Source: Sphingobium limneticum (GTDB lineage Bacteria > Pseudomonadota > Alphaproteobacteria > Sphingomonadales > Sphingomonadaceae). From it: a DNA stretch of 64,000 nt. The notes under the pieces were generated by a model. That model made no database searches and was not told the origin of the DNA. It saw only the letters and a list, made by a program, of their open reading frames with translations. The translations under genes and the position numbers were made by a program. Shown here in pieces: positions 35,926 to 46,834 of this stretch. Each line of letters begins with the position of its first letter. Positions within the stretch are counted from its first letter, which is position 1. The DNA is taken from NCBI RefSeq assembly GCF_008710155.1, contig NZ_VYPZ01000007.1, positions 62,001 to 126,000 of the forward strand. Direction: 5' to 3'.

Positions 35926-37734
35926 GTGAACCGACGCCAATTTCTCGCCACCAGCGGCGCCACTGCCATCGCCGCCGCCACGCCCAACGCCTTTGCGCAA
36001 GGCGCCAGCGCCGACGCGCGGTTCCGCGCGATGCTCGACGATTTCTTCTACGGACGGCTGGCCGAATCGCCGGAGCAGGCCACCCGCCTCGGCCTCGACA
36101 CCGGCGCGCGGGCGGCGTTGCGCGGCAAACTCAGCGACACCAGCGCGGCCGGCGCGGCCAAGGATCTGGCCCGGACCAAGGCACAGGTGAAGCAATTGGC
36201 CAGCATCGACCGCGCCAAACTCAGCCCCGCCAGCCAGCTCGACTATGATGTGGTCGCCTATCAGATGGACCGCGCCGTGGGCGGCGAACGCTTCGGCTAT
36301 GGCGAAACGGCGGGCCGCTACGCCCCCTATATCCTGAGCCAATTGACCGGCAGCTATCGCGAAGTCCCCGACTTCCTCGATTCGCAGCACCGGGTGAAGG
36401 ATGCGGCCGACGCCGACGCCTATCTGTCGCGGCTCGAAGCCTTCCCCGCCGCCCTCGACGGCGAACTGGCCCGGCAGAAGGCGGATGCGGCCAAGGGCGT
36501 GTTCGCGCCCGACTATATTCTCGACACCACGATGAAGATGCAGGCGTCCCTGCGCGACCAGCCCGCCGCGCAGACTGTGCTGGTCGCCAGTTTCGCCAAG
36601 AAGCTGGCCGCCGCCAACCTGCCACCCGAACGCGTGGCGCAGGCGGAAAAGATCGTCGCGGAGAAGATCTTCCCCGCCATCGATCGCCAGCGCGCACTGG
36701 TGGCGCAGTTGCGTGCCAAGGCCAGCCATGACGCAGGCTGCTGGCGCCTGCCCGATGGCGAGGCTTTCTACGCCGCCGCCGCCGAAGCCGCGACCACGAC
36801 CAAACTGACCGGCGATGAAATCCATCAGCTGGGCCTCGATCAGGTGGCGGACATCTCCGCCCGGATCGACGCGATCCTGAAGGGCGAAGGGATGAGCCAG
36901 GGCAGCGTCGGCGATCGTCTGGTGGAACTCAACAAGCGCCCCGATCAGCTGTATCCCAACACCGATCCGGGCCGCGAGGCACTGCTGGCGCAGCTCAACA
37001 GCCAGATCATCGCCATGCAGAAGCGTCTGGGCGAATCCTTCAACACCGTGCCCAAGGCGCCGGTGGAGGTCCGCCGCGTGCCAGTGACGATTCAGGCGGG
37101 CGCGCCGGGCGGCTATTATCAGAACGCCTCGCTCGACGGGTCGCGCCCCGCCATCTATTTCATCAACCTGCGCGACACGTTCGACCGGCCGAAATTCGGC
37201 CTGGCGACGCTGACCCATCATGAAGCGGTGCCGGGGCATCATCTTCAGGTGACGGTAGCGCTGGAATCCGACTCCATCCCAATGATTCGTCGCCGTGGCT
37301 TCTACAGCGGCTATTCGGAAGGCTGGGCGCTCTATTCGGAACAGCTGGCCGACGAAATGGGCATGTATGAAGGCGATCCTCTCGGGCAGGTCGGCTATCT
37401 CCAGTCGCTCCTGTTCCGCGCCACCCGTCTGGTCGTGGACAGCGGCATGCATGCCAAGCGGTGGAGCCGGGAAAAGGCGACCGATTACCTCATCGCCACC
37501 ACCGGAATCGCGCGCGGCCGCAGCCAGGGCGAAATCGACCGCTACACCGTCTGGCCGGGTCAGGCGTGCAGCTACAAGATCGGCCACACCGTGTGGACGC
37601 AGCTGCGCGACGAGGTGAAGGCGAAGCAGGGCGACAGCTTCGATCTGAAGCAGTTCCACGACGTGCTGACATTGGGCGCGATGCCGCTCGACATTTTGAA
37701 GCAGGCAGTGCGGCAGCGGGCGGGGATTGCCTGA
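35926..37734 (+). CDS. DUF885 family protein, Tat-exported
   Basis: The 602-residue protein is a large helical DUF885 member, a family related to zinc metallopeptidases. The key motif HHEAVPGHHLQ holds His432, Glu433 and His438, and GYSEGWALYSEQLADEMG downstream provides another likely metal ligand (Glu). The N-terminus from GTG 35926 reads MNRRQFLATSGATAIAAATP, a twin-arginine signal with RRQFL, so the protein should be exported folded to the periplasm. GGAG nine bases before the GTG supports the start; an upstream ATG at 35818 would bury the signal. Substrate unknown. Confidence 0.85.
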   Translation: MNRRQFLATSGATAIAAATPNAFAQGASADARFRAMLDDFFYGRLAESPEQATRLGLDTGARAALRGKLSDTSAAGAAKDLARTKAQVKQLASIDRAKLSPASQLDYDVVAYQMDRAVGGERFGYGETAGRYAPYILSQLTGSYREVPDFLDSQHRVKDAADADAYLSRLEAFPAALDGELARQKADAAKGVFAPDYILDTTMKMQASLRDQPAAQTVLVASFAKKLAAANLPPERVAQAEKIVAEKIFPAIDRQRALVAQLRAKASHDAGCWRLPDGEAFYAAAAEAATTTKLTGDEIHQLGLDQVADISARIDAILKGEGMSQGSVGDRLVELNKRPDQLYPNTDPGREALLAQLNSQIIAMQKRLGESFNTVPKAPVEVRRVPVTIQAGAPGGYYQNASLDGSRPAIYFINLRDTFDRPKFGLATLTHHEAVPGHHLQVTVALESDSIPMIRRRGFYSGYSEGWALYSEQLADEMGMYEGDPLGQVGYLQSLLFRATRLVVDSGMHAKRWSREKATDYLIATTGIARGRSQGEIDRYTVWPGQACSYKIGHTVWTQLRDEVKAKQGDSFDLKQFHDVLTLGAMPLDILKQAVRQRAGIA

Positions 37735-37757
37735 ACGACGCACTGAGTTATCCCCTT

Positions 37758-37841
37758 AAACTCCGTTCGGGCTGAGCCTGTCGAAGCCCCGTCTTTTTCT
37801 TCAAAGACAGCCCTTCGACAGACTCAGGGCGAACGGAGTTT
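37758..37841. repeat. Family-A intergenic repeat
   Basis: AAACTCCGTTC (37758-37768) is inverted as GAACGGAGTTT (37831-37841), and the family-A core GGGCTGAGCCTGTCGAAGCC lies inside with its inverted partner. It follows the DUF885 gene. The whole 37735-38100 gap is repeats and a terminator, with no gene. Confidence 0.8.
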
Positions 37842-37860
37842 AGGGTAGTTGGCACACACA

Positions 37861-37892
37861 AAAAACGACCCGGCGATGTGTCGCCGGGTCGT
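37861..37892 (-). terminator. Strong hairpin terminator downstream of aceA
   Basis: ACGACCCGGCGA (37865-37876) and TCGCCGGGTCGT (37881-37892) make a perfect 12-bp stem with a TGTG loop. On the minus strand five T bases and TGTGTG follow. It would end aceA transcripts, about 210 bases past the stop codon. Confidence 0.8.
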
Positions 37893-37979
37893 CCAGTTTC
37901 TTCCACCCAAACACGCGAAGGGAGTGTCGAAGTCCCCGCGCTTTGGCTTTTCTTGCGGCCTGCACGCCGCAAAAACGGC

Positions 37980-38090
37980 CGTCATCCCCGCGAAGGCGGG
38001 GATCCATCTCACACCCTTGCGGCTGGGGATAAGGCAGGAGATGGGTTCCCGCGTTGGCCTACGACCGCCCTTCGGGTCGCGGGAATGACG
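37980..38090. repeat. Family-C intergenic repeat, extended right arm
   Basis: The left half CGTCATCCCCGCGAAGGCGG and GATCCATCTC match family C at 5684-5773. The right arm GGGTTCCCGCG...CGCGGGAATGACG is split by an extra hairpin (CGACC...GGGTCG). It lies between the aceA stop and its terminator. Confidence 0.7.
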
Positions 38091-38100
38091 TGCTTAGAGA

Positions 38101-39696
38101 TTACGCCGCGAACTGGTTCATCGTATTGTGTGCGCCGCCGGCCTTCAGCGCAGCTTCCCCGGCGAAATAATCCTTGTGATCGTCGCCGATGTCGCTGCCC
38201 GACATATTCTGATGCTTCACGCAGGCGATGCCCTGGCGGATTTCCTTGCGCTGCACGCCCTCGACATAGCCCAGCATGCCAGCCGCACCGAAATAGTCCT
38301 TGGCCAGGTTATCGGTGCTGAGCGCCGCCGTATGATAGGTCGGCAGGGTGATGAGGTGATGGAAGATGCCTGCCCGCGCCGCTGCATCCTTCTGGAAGGT
38401 GCGGATCTTCTCGTCAGCCTCGACGCCCAGTTCCGTGCCGTCATAATCCGCGCTCATCAGCTTCGCCCGGTCATAGGCACCAACATCCTTGCCGGCTTCG
38501 GCCCACGCATCATACACCTGCTGGCGGAAGTTCAGCGTCCAGTTGAAGCTGGGCGAATTATTATAGACCAACTTGGCGTTGGGAATGACCTTGCGGATGC
38601 GGTCGACCATCGACGCGATCTGCTCGATATGCGGCTTTTCCGTTTCGATCCACAGCAGATCCGCGCCATTTTGAAGCGAGGTGATGCAGTCGAGGACGCA
38701 GCGATCCGCGCCGGTGCCTTCGCGGAACTGGAACAGGTTGCTGGGCAGGCGCTTGGGGCGCAGCAGCTTGCCGTCGCGGTTCAGGATGACGTCGCCATTC
38801 TTCGCCGTCGCCGGGTCGATCTCCTCGCAATCGAGGAAGCTGTTATACTGGTCGCCGATATCGCCGGGTTCCTTGCTGACCGCGATCTGCTTGGTCAGGC
38901 CCGCGCCTAGCGAGTCGGTGCGCGTGACGATGATGCCATCGTCCACGCCCAGCTCCAGGAAGGCGTAGCGACAGGCGCGAACCTTCGCCAGGAAGTCCTC
39001 ATGCGGCACCGTGACCTTGCCGTCCTGATGGCCGCACTGCTTTTCGTCCGAAACCTGATTTTCGATCTGGAGCGCACAGGCCCCCGCCTCGATCATCTTC
39101 TTGGCGAGCAGATAGGTGGCTTCCGCATTGCCGAAGCCCGCGTCGATATCCGCGATGATCGGCACGACATGCGTCTCATAATTGTCGATGGCGTGGGTCA
39201 GGCGCTGGGCCTCAACCTCGTTGCCGGTTTCGCGCGCCTTGTCGAGATCGCGGAACAACATCCCCAGTTCGCGGGCATCGGCCTGCTTCAGGAAGGTGTA
39301 AAGTTCCTCTATCAGCGCGGCGACGCTGGTCTTTTCGTGCATCGACTGGTCGGGCAAAGGCCCAAAATCGCTGCGCAGTGCCGCGACCATCCAGCCGGAC
39401 AGATACAGGTACTTCTGCTTGGTCGTGCCGAAATGCTTCTTGATCGCGATCAGCTTCTGCTGACCGATGAAACCGTGCCAGCAGCCGAGCGACTGGGTGT
39501 AGTTGGCCGGGTCGAGGTCATAGGCCGCCATGTCGCGGCGCATGATGCCGGCAGTATATTTGGCGATATCCAGACCCGTGTTGAAGCGGTTCTGCAACTT
39601 CATGCGGGCGACGGATTCGGCATTGATGCCGTCCCAGCTGCCGGGGTGGCTACCGATGAGGCTCTGCGCCTTCGCGATATTGTCCTGATAGGTCAT
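38101..39696 (-). CDS. aceA: Isocitrate lyase
   Basis: Isocitrate lyase splits isocitrate into succinate and glyoxylate in the glyoxylate shunt. The 531-residue protein is of the long type. The catalytic loop is KQCGH (QVSDEKQCGHQDGKV), PIIADIDAGFGNAEATYLLA is the metal and substrate site, and SPSFNWTLNFRQQVYDAWAE is the C-terminal active-site block. ATG 39696 gives the expected MTYQDNIAKAQ start. It is divergent from a ScfR/RamB-type regulator gene, which most likely controls it. Confidence 0.96.
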   Translation of the reverse strand: MTYQDNIAKAQSLIGSHPGSWDGINAESVARMKLQNRFNTGLDIAKYTAGIMRRDMAAYDLDPANYTQSLGCWHGFIGQQKLIAIKKHFGTTKQKYLYLSGWMVAALRSDFGPLPDQSMHEKTSVAALIEELYTFLKQADARELGMLFRDLDKARETGNEVEAQRLTHAIDNYETHVVPIIADIDAGFGNAEATYLLAKKMIEAGACALQIENQVSDEKQCGHQDGKVTVPHEDFLAKVRACRYAFLELGVDDGIIVTRTDSLGAGLTKQIAVSKEPGDIGDQYNSFLDCEEIDPATAKNGDVILNRDGKLLRPKRLPSNLFQFREGTGADRCVLDCITSLQNGADLLWIETEKPHIEQIASMVDRIRKVIPNAKLVYNNSPSFNWTLNFRQQVYDAWAEAGKDVGAYDRAKLMSADYDGTELGVEADEKIRTFQKDAAARAGIFHHLITLPTYHTAALSTDNLAKDYFGAAGMLGYVEGVQRKEIRQGIACVKHQNMSGSDIGDDHKDYFAGEAALKAGGAHNTMNQFAA

Positions 39697-39787
39697 GGCC
39701 GTTTTCCTTGCGTCCGGTGATCTGTTGCCACCTTGCCTAATCACCTCTGTTGCAGTGCGGCAGTACTCCTGAAGTTCAATTGTCGAT

Positions 39788-39818
39788 CTTTACAAAAATC
39801 TGCTGTAAAGTTGTAAAG
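39788..39818. promoter_or_regulatory. Operator candidate between aceA and its regulator
   Basis: CTTTACAA (39788-39795) and TTGTAAAG (39811-39818) form an inverted repeat, and TGTAAAG at 39804-39810 repeats the right half. The site lies midway in the 142-bp divergent promoter region and is AT-rich. RamB-type regulators bind similar TTTGCAAA-like sites. Confidence 0.6.
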
Positions 39819-39838
39819 CCTGCACAGGAGTCGCGCAC

Positions 39839-41242
39839 ATGGCCAAGGATCGTCCCGTCTATATGGGGCCGCGGCTGCGGCGGCTGCGGCGCGATTTGGG
39901 CCTGACGCAGGCGGACATGGCCGCCGATCTCGATATCTCCGCCTCCTATGTCGCTTTGCTGGAGCGCAACCAGCGGCCGCTGACTGCCGACATGCTGTTG
40001 CGGCTTGCCCGCACATACAAACTCGACATGGCGGAAGTGGCGGGCGATGGCGGCGCGGAACAGACGGCGCGGTTGCAGGCGGTGCTGAAAGACCCGATGT
40101 TCGCGGATATAGATCTGCCCACGCTCGCCACTGGCGACGTGGCGGTCAATTATCCCGGCATCACCGAAGCGCTGCTGCGCCTCTATACCAGCTATCGCGA
40201 GGAGCATCTGGCGCTGGCGGATCGGGGCGCGGGCGTGGATGCGGCGCCGCAGGAGGATGTTGCCGATCCCGTCGCCGAATCGCGCCGCTTCCTCGCCGCC
40301 CGGCGCAACAGCTTCCCCCTGCTGGACGATGCAGCGGAAAAGCTGGCAGCGGAGGCAGAAGCGGAAGGCGGCCTCATCGCCTGGCTCAAGGCGAAGCATA
40401 ATCTGCGCGTTCGCCGCCTGCCATCGGACGTGATGGCCGGCTCCATGCGACGGCTCGACCGGCATCGCGACGCGGTGCTGCTCGACGATGCGCTGGACGG
40501 CGCCAGCTCGCAGTTCCAGCTGGCGCTGCAGATCGCCTATCTGGACCTGCGCAAATATTTCGACGCGATCCTGAAGGACGGCCAGTTCTCCCATGAAAGC
40601 GGCCGCCGCCTCGCCCGCCGCGCGCTCGCCAGCTACGCCGCCGCCGCGATCCTGATGCCCTATACCGCCTTTGCCAAAGCAGTGGAGGCGCGCCGTTATG
40701 ATGTGGAGGCGCTGGCCCGGCAATTCGGGGCGAGTTTCGAACAGACCGCCCATCGCCTGACCACGCTCCAAAAGCCGGGGCAGGAGCGCGTGCCCTTCTT
40801 CTTCCTGCGCGTCGATCCGGCGGGCAATGTATCGAAACGGCTGGACGGCGCGGGCTTTCCCTTTGCGCGCCATGGCGGCTCCTGCCCGCTCTGGTCGGTC
40901 CACCGCGTGTTCGAAACCCCGCGTGAGGTGGTGACGCAATGGCTGGAGCTGCCCGACGGCCAGCGTTTCTTCTCGATCGCGCGCACGGTGACGGCGGGCG
41001 GCGGCGGCTGGGGCGCGCCGAAGGTGGAGCGCGCCATCGCTTTATGCTGCGCGGCCGACCATGCGCATCGGCTGATCTACACGCAGGATGCACCCGCGCC
41101 CGACCCCACGCCGATCGGCGTCACCTGTCGCCTGTGCCATCGCACCCAGTGCATGGCCCGATCCGCCCCGCCGATCGGCCGCGACATGCTGCCCGACGAT
41201 TATCGCCGCACCCGCGCGCCCTTCGGCTTTGCGGATGGTTAA
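39839..41242 (+). CDS. ScfR/RamB-type XRE regulator of acyl and glyoxylate metabolism
   Basis: The 467-residue protein has an N-terminal XRE helix-turn-helix (RRDLGLTQADMAADLDISAS, YVALLERNQRPLTADML). A middle domain of the IrrE-like/DUF2083 type follows but lacks an HEXXH motif. The C-terminal short-chain-acyl domain is Cys-rich: GVTCRLCHRTQCMARSAPPI. RamB in actinobacteria and ScfR-like proteins in alphaproteobacteria control isocitrate lyase or propionate genes. Divergence from aceA supports that role here. Confidence 0.88.
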   Translation: MAKDRPVYMGPRLRRLRRDLGLTQADMAADLDISASYVALLERNQRPLTADMLLRLARTYKLDMAEVAGDGGAEQTARLQAVLKDPMFADIDLPTLATGDVAVNYPGITEALLRLYTSYREEHLALADRGAGVDAAPQEDVADPVAESRRFLAARRNSFPLLDDAAEKLAAEAEAEGGLIAWLKAKHNLRVRRLPSDVMAGSMRRLDRHRDAVLLDDALDGASSQFQLALQIAYLDLRKYFDAILKDGQFSHESGRRLARRALASYAAAAILMPYTAFAKAVEARRYDVEALARQFGASFEQTAHRLTTLQKPGQERVPFFFLRVDPAGNVSKRLDGAGFPFARHGGSCPLWSVHRVFETPREVVTQWLELPDGQRFFSIARTVTAGGGGWGAPKVERAIALCCAADHAHRLIYTQDAPAPDPTPIGVTCRLCHRTQCMARSAPPIGRDMLPDDYRRTRAPFGFADG

Positions 41243-41275
41243 CGGCTTTTTAGGCTGCGCGCGAGAAACAGGGGC

Positions 41276-42307
41276 ATGACCACCGACAGACCCCGCATCG
41301 CCGCGACGCTCATCATGCGCAACGAGGCGCGCTGCATCGCCCGCTGCCTGGACAGCGTGCGGCCCTATGTCGATGCCATGGTCGTGCTGGATACCGGATC
41401 GACCGACGACAGCGTCGCCATCGCGCGGGCGTGCGGCGCGCAGGTCCATCATCTCGACTGGCCGGGCGACTTCTCGGCCGCGCGCAATCATGTGCTGGCG
41501 CTGGCCGATGCCGACTGGAACCTGATCGTCGACGCCGACGAATGGATCGCGGAAGGTGGCGAGGCTTTGCGCGACTGGTGCGACGGGCCGCCACGGCTGG
41601 GCGCGCTCTGCATCCGCAGCAGCTTCGACCTGCCGCAACAGGCGGGCGCCGCCCTGCCCTCGACCCGCAGCTGGATCGCCCGACTATTGCCGCGCGGGGT
41701 CCACTATGCCGGGCGCATCCATGAACAGCCTGTGTCCAGCCTGCCGGTCGAGCGCATCGCCCTGCTGATCGACCATGACGGATACGAGGACGCGCAGGCG
41801 GCGGGCAAGCGGGATCGCAATACGCCGATGTTGCTGGCGGAATTGCAGGCCGATCCCGGCAATCCCTACCTCCTCTACCAATTGGGCAAGGAGGCGGAGA
41901 CGGCGCGCGACTATGCCTGCGCAGCGGATTGGTATGAACAGGCCAGCACCCGCACCCCCGATGGCGCGCCATGGATGCATGCGCTGCTGATCCGCCGGCT
42001 TCATTGCCTCGGCCAGTCGGGCGCGTCGGAACAGGCCATGGCGATTGCCAGCGCGCAGATGGCTCATTGGCAGGAGTCGCCCGACTTCTTTTTCGTCCTG
42101 GGCAACCTCGCCATGGACCGGGCGCTGGCCGAGCCGGCTCATGCGCTCACCGAATGGCTGCCGCTGGCGGCCACGGCATGGGAACGGTGTCTGGAAATTG
42201 GCGAGCGGCCCGATCTGGATGGATCGGTCGAAGGGCGCGGCAGCCATTTGGCGCAGCATAATCTGGACGTCATCCGCCAGCAGCTCGCGCTGCTGGGCAA
42301 TGGCTGA
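41276..42307 (+). CDS. Family 2 glycosyltransferase with C-terminal helical repeats
   Basis: Residues 1-200 form a GT-A glycosyltransferase: AATLIMRNEARCIARCLDSV, VVLDTGSTDDSVAIARACGA and LIVDADEWI, where DAD is the DxD metal and nucleotide-sugar site. Residues about 200-340 are helical with TPR-like spacing (YQLGKEAETARDYACAADWY, AMDRALAEPAHALTEWL). There are no membrane segments. The acceptor is unknown; SunS-like and lipopolysaccharide-type enzymes share this layout. It lies 33 bp after the regulator gene and may share its transcript. Confidence 0.83.
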   Translation: MTTDRPRIAATLIMRNEARCIARCLDSVRPYVDAMVVLDTGSTDDSVAIARACGAQVHHLDWPGDFSAARNHVLALADADWNLIVDADEWIAEGGEALRDWCDGPPRLGALCIRSSFDLPQQAGAALPSTRSWIARLLPRGVHYAGRIHEQPVSSLPVERIALLIDHDGYEDAQAAGKRDRNTPMLLAELQADPGNPYLLYQLGKEAETARDYACAADWYEQASTRTPDGAPWMHALLIRRLHCLGQSGASEQAMAIASAQMAHWQESPDFFFVLGNLAMDRALAEPAHALTEWLPLAATAWERCLEIGERPDLDGSVEGRGSHLAQHNLDVIRQQLALLGNG

Positions 42308-42502
42308 CTATTCCTCGATCAGGTCCAGATAGGCGACTACATCATTGTCGGTCGCCAGATATAGCCCATCCTGCACCTCGGCCGGCTGCTGCTCGGCGAC
42401 ATGCAAAGCCTGGCTCAGCGGCCCATACATGATCGTCATGGCCGCCCCATCGTCGCCGAGATGATAGAGGCGGACGGTCGCGCTGTCATAGGTGGTTCGC
42501 AT
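42308..42502 (-). CDS. Small hypothetical protein (64 aa)
   Basis: A 64-residue acidic protein, MRTTYDSATVRLYHLGDDGA followed by MTIMYGPLSQALHVAEQQPA and NDVVAYLDLIEE. It looks like a short beta-alpha fold without Cys or motifs. Its stop codon directly adjoins that of the convergent glycosyltransferase gene. It is not recognised, but the composition is natural and the position between two real genes fits. Confidence 0.6.
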   Translation of the reverse strand: MRTTYDSATVRLYHLGDDGAAMTIMYGPLSQALHVAEQQPAEVQDGLYLATDNDVVAYLDLIEE

Positions 42503-42534
42503 GGGCCCACCCTTATCACGCCAGCGCGGCCAAG

Positions 42535-43473
42535 TCAGCGCCAGTCCTTGACCTTCATCGACGGCGCCAGTTGGTTCGCCCCAATCCGCACCGCATCGTC
42601 GGTGAAATTGGCGACGAAGGTGGAGCCGCGCTCCAGCCCCGGCACGAAGCCTGCCTTGTTCCCCTCGATCACCAGCCCCGCGCTCGAATGTTCGCGGCCT
42701 TCCGGAGCCACGGTGATGAAGGCGGACCAATTATCCTTGTCCTTGCCCTGCACCATTTCATTACCGGTGATCGTGCCGGTCGCGCCATTGGACAGGTCGA
42801 TCATATAATTGGTCAGATGCCCGCCGCTATCGTCGAAGCTGTTGCCGCTGATGGTGACGCGGGCGGTGCGGGTTTTGAGATAATGGCCGCCATCGCCCTG
42901 ATCGAAGCGGCTGTTGGTGACGGACAGGCTGGCGAGGCGACCGATATAGATTCCATGCGCGCAGTCGAGATCGCGATCGCAGCGGCCCAGCTTGCGGAAG
43001 GTCGAATTGTCGATCACCACCTGCCCGCCATCATAGTCGCCGGTGAGGATACCCTCCTCGCTGTTGCGGAACAGGCTGTTGCGCACGGTCAGATTGCCGC
43101 TTTCCAGGCGGATGCCCGCGCCATTGCCGTCGGGCACGCGGATATTCTGGAAGATGATGCCGTCCACGCTGCTGGCTTGGCCGCGCAGAACGAGCGCGCC
43201 CTTCCCTTCGCACACGGCCCCGTCGAAGATCGCGGTGCCGGGCGTCGCCGCACGGATGGTCACGTCGCCGCCCTGCTGCACGCCGCATTGGCGATAGGTG
43301 CCGGGCGCCACGACCACCGTGCCACGCCGGTCGCCGATCGCGGCCAGCGCATCGCCGATGGAGGCAAAGCCCTGCCCCGTTTCCGCAACGGTGAAAGGCG
43401 CCGCATTGCCCTGCGCCCAAGCGCTGGAAACGATGGCGGCGGAGACGAGGAGCGTGGTGGAGAGGATGCGCAT
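42535..43473 (-). CDS. Secreted right-handed beta-helix protein
   Basis: The 312-residue protein has a signal peptide (MRILSTTLLVSAAIVSSAWA). The mature part repeats short strands ending in Asn and Gly, for example NLTVRNSLFRNSEEGILTGD and VTNSRFDQGDGGHYLKTRTA, the pattern of pectate-lyase-like parallel beta-helices. No clear catalytic cluster was found. It is probably periplasmic or extracellular and may bind or cut polysaccharides. The ATG at 43473 gives a good signal peptide, although the ribosome-binding site is weak. Confidence 0.78.
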   Translation of the reverse strand: MRILSTTLLVSAAIVSSAWAQGNAAPFTVAETGQGFASIGDALAAIGDRRGTVVVAPGTYRQCGVQQGGDVTIRAATPGTAIFDGAVCEGKGALVLRGQASSVDGIIFQNIRVPDGNGAGIRLESGNLTVRNSLFRNSEEGILTGDYDGGQVVIDNSTFRKLGRCDRDLDCAHGIYIGRLASLSVTNSRFDQGDGGHYLKTRTARVTISGNSFDDSGGHLTNYMIDLSNGATGTITGNEMVQGKDKDNWSAFITVAPEGREHSSAGLVIEGNKAGFVPGLERGSTFVANFTDDAVRIGANQLAPSMKVKDWR

Positions 43474-43568
43474 GGGGACAAGCATAAGGCCCGGCGGCGA
43501 CAGCACCAAGGCGCCAAGACCCGCAATCTGCCGCTGCCCCGCTATGGGACAGGGTGAAGGCCATGTCT

Positions 43569-44003
43569 TTACGCGGGGAACAGGTCGATCTGCTCCGCAT
43601 CCGGCAGCACCGCGTCGATCAGCAGCGAGCGGTGGCAGCCCGACGGATCACGTTCGAAGCAAAGCAAGGCGGTGGGCCGCTCCGCCGCCATGTCCTTCAA
43701 CTGTTCGGCCTGCACGATCGCTTCGGGCAGGTCGAGTTGGCGCGCGTAGATTTCGGCCAGCCGCGCATGATGCCCCTTGCGCGCAGCCTCGCGCCCCTCG
43801 GCCGGCGTGCCCAGCGCCTTGAGGCCGACATAGTCTATCCCCGCCTCGCGCAGGCCGGCGGCCAGGATGTTCTTCGAGAAGCCGGGGCGGCGCGACAGCG
43901 GCACCGCGCGGACATCGGCAAGCAGCCGCACGCCGGCGGCTTGCAGCGCGGCAATCAGGTCCGGCTGCGTCGTGCCTTCATAGCCAATGGTGAAGATCTT
44001 CAT
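43569..44003 (-). CDS. DUF488 family protein
   Basis: The 144-residue protein starts MKIFTIGYEGTTQPDLIAAL, followed by LLADVRAVPLSRRPGFSKN and LCFERDPSGCHRSLLIDAV. These are the DUF488 marks, including the conserved RxxPxSR and CHR motifs. The family is widespread and of unknown function; the Arg and Cys pattern suggests an enzymatic pocket. It stands alone between the beta-helix gene and metH2 on the minus strand. Confidence 0.9.
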   Translation of the reverse strand: MKIFTIGYEGTTQPDLIAALQAAGVRLLADVRAVPLSRRPGFSKNILAAGLREAGIDYVGLKALGTPAEGREAARKGHHARLAEIYARQLDLPEAIVQAEQLKDMAAERPTALLCFERDPSGCHRSLLIDAVLPDAEQIDLFPA

Positions 44004-44041
44004 GGACGCAAGATAGGGAGGGGATGGCGCTATACCAGCTT

Positions 44042-44128
44042 CGTCACCCCGGACTAGATCCGGGGTCCCGCTACCTTCCCCCCGCGGCCCGAAGAAAAGC
44101 GAGATCCCGGGTCAAGCCCGGGATGACG
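44042..44128. repeat. Family-B intergenic repeat
   Basis: CGTCACCCCGGACTAGATCC GGGG at the left and GAGATCCCGGGTCAAGCCCG GGATGACG at the right. It sits between metH2 and the DUF488 gene and may help end the methionine operon transcript. Confidence 0.8.
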
Positions 44129-44137
44129 ATAGAGGGG

Positions 44138-46735
<2,598 letters not shown>

Positions 46736-46744
46736 TTTTAAGTG

Positions 46745-46826
46745 CGTCACCCCAGCGAAGGCTGGGGTCTCCCGATTTAGAGTGCGCCTCAAGAGGCACG
46801 AGATCCCAGCCTTCGCTGGGATGACG
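46745..46826. repeat. Family-B-like repeat inside the methionine operon
   Basis: CGTCACCCCAGCGAAGGCTG GGG at the left and CCCAGCCTTCGCTGGGATGA CG at the right, with GAG/CTC and AGTGCGCC/GGCAC joining sequence. It fills the gap between metH1 and metH2, so any transcript of both must contain it. Confidence 0.8.
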
Positions 46827-46834
46827 TTATTATC

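Noticed and set aside
35920..37743. A 607-codon frame opposite the DUF885 gene
   Set aside because: Antisense shadow; the sense gene has a Tat signal and metal motif.
37849..38088. Short frames in the gap between the DUF885 gene and aceA
   Set aside because: They are made of terminator and family-C repeat sequence.
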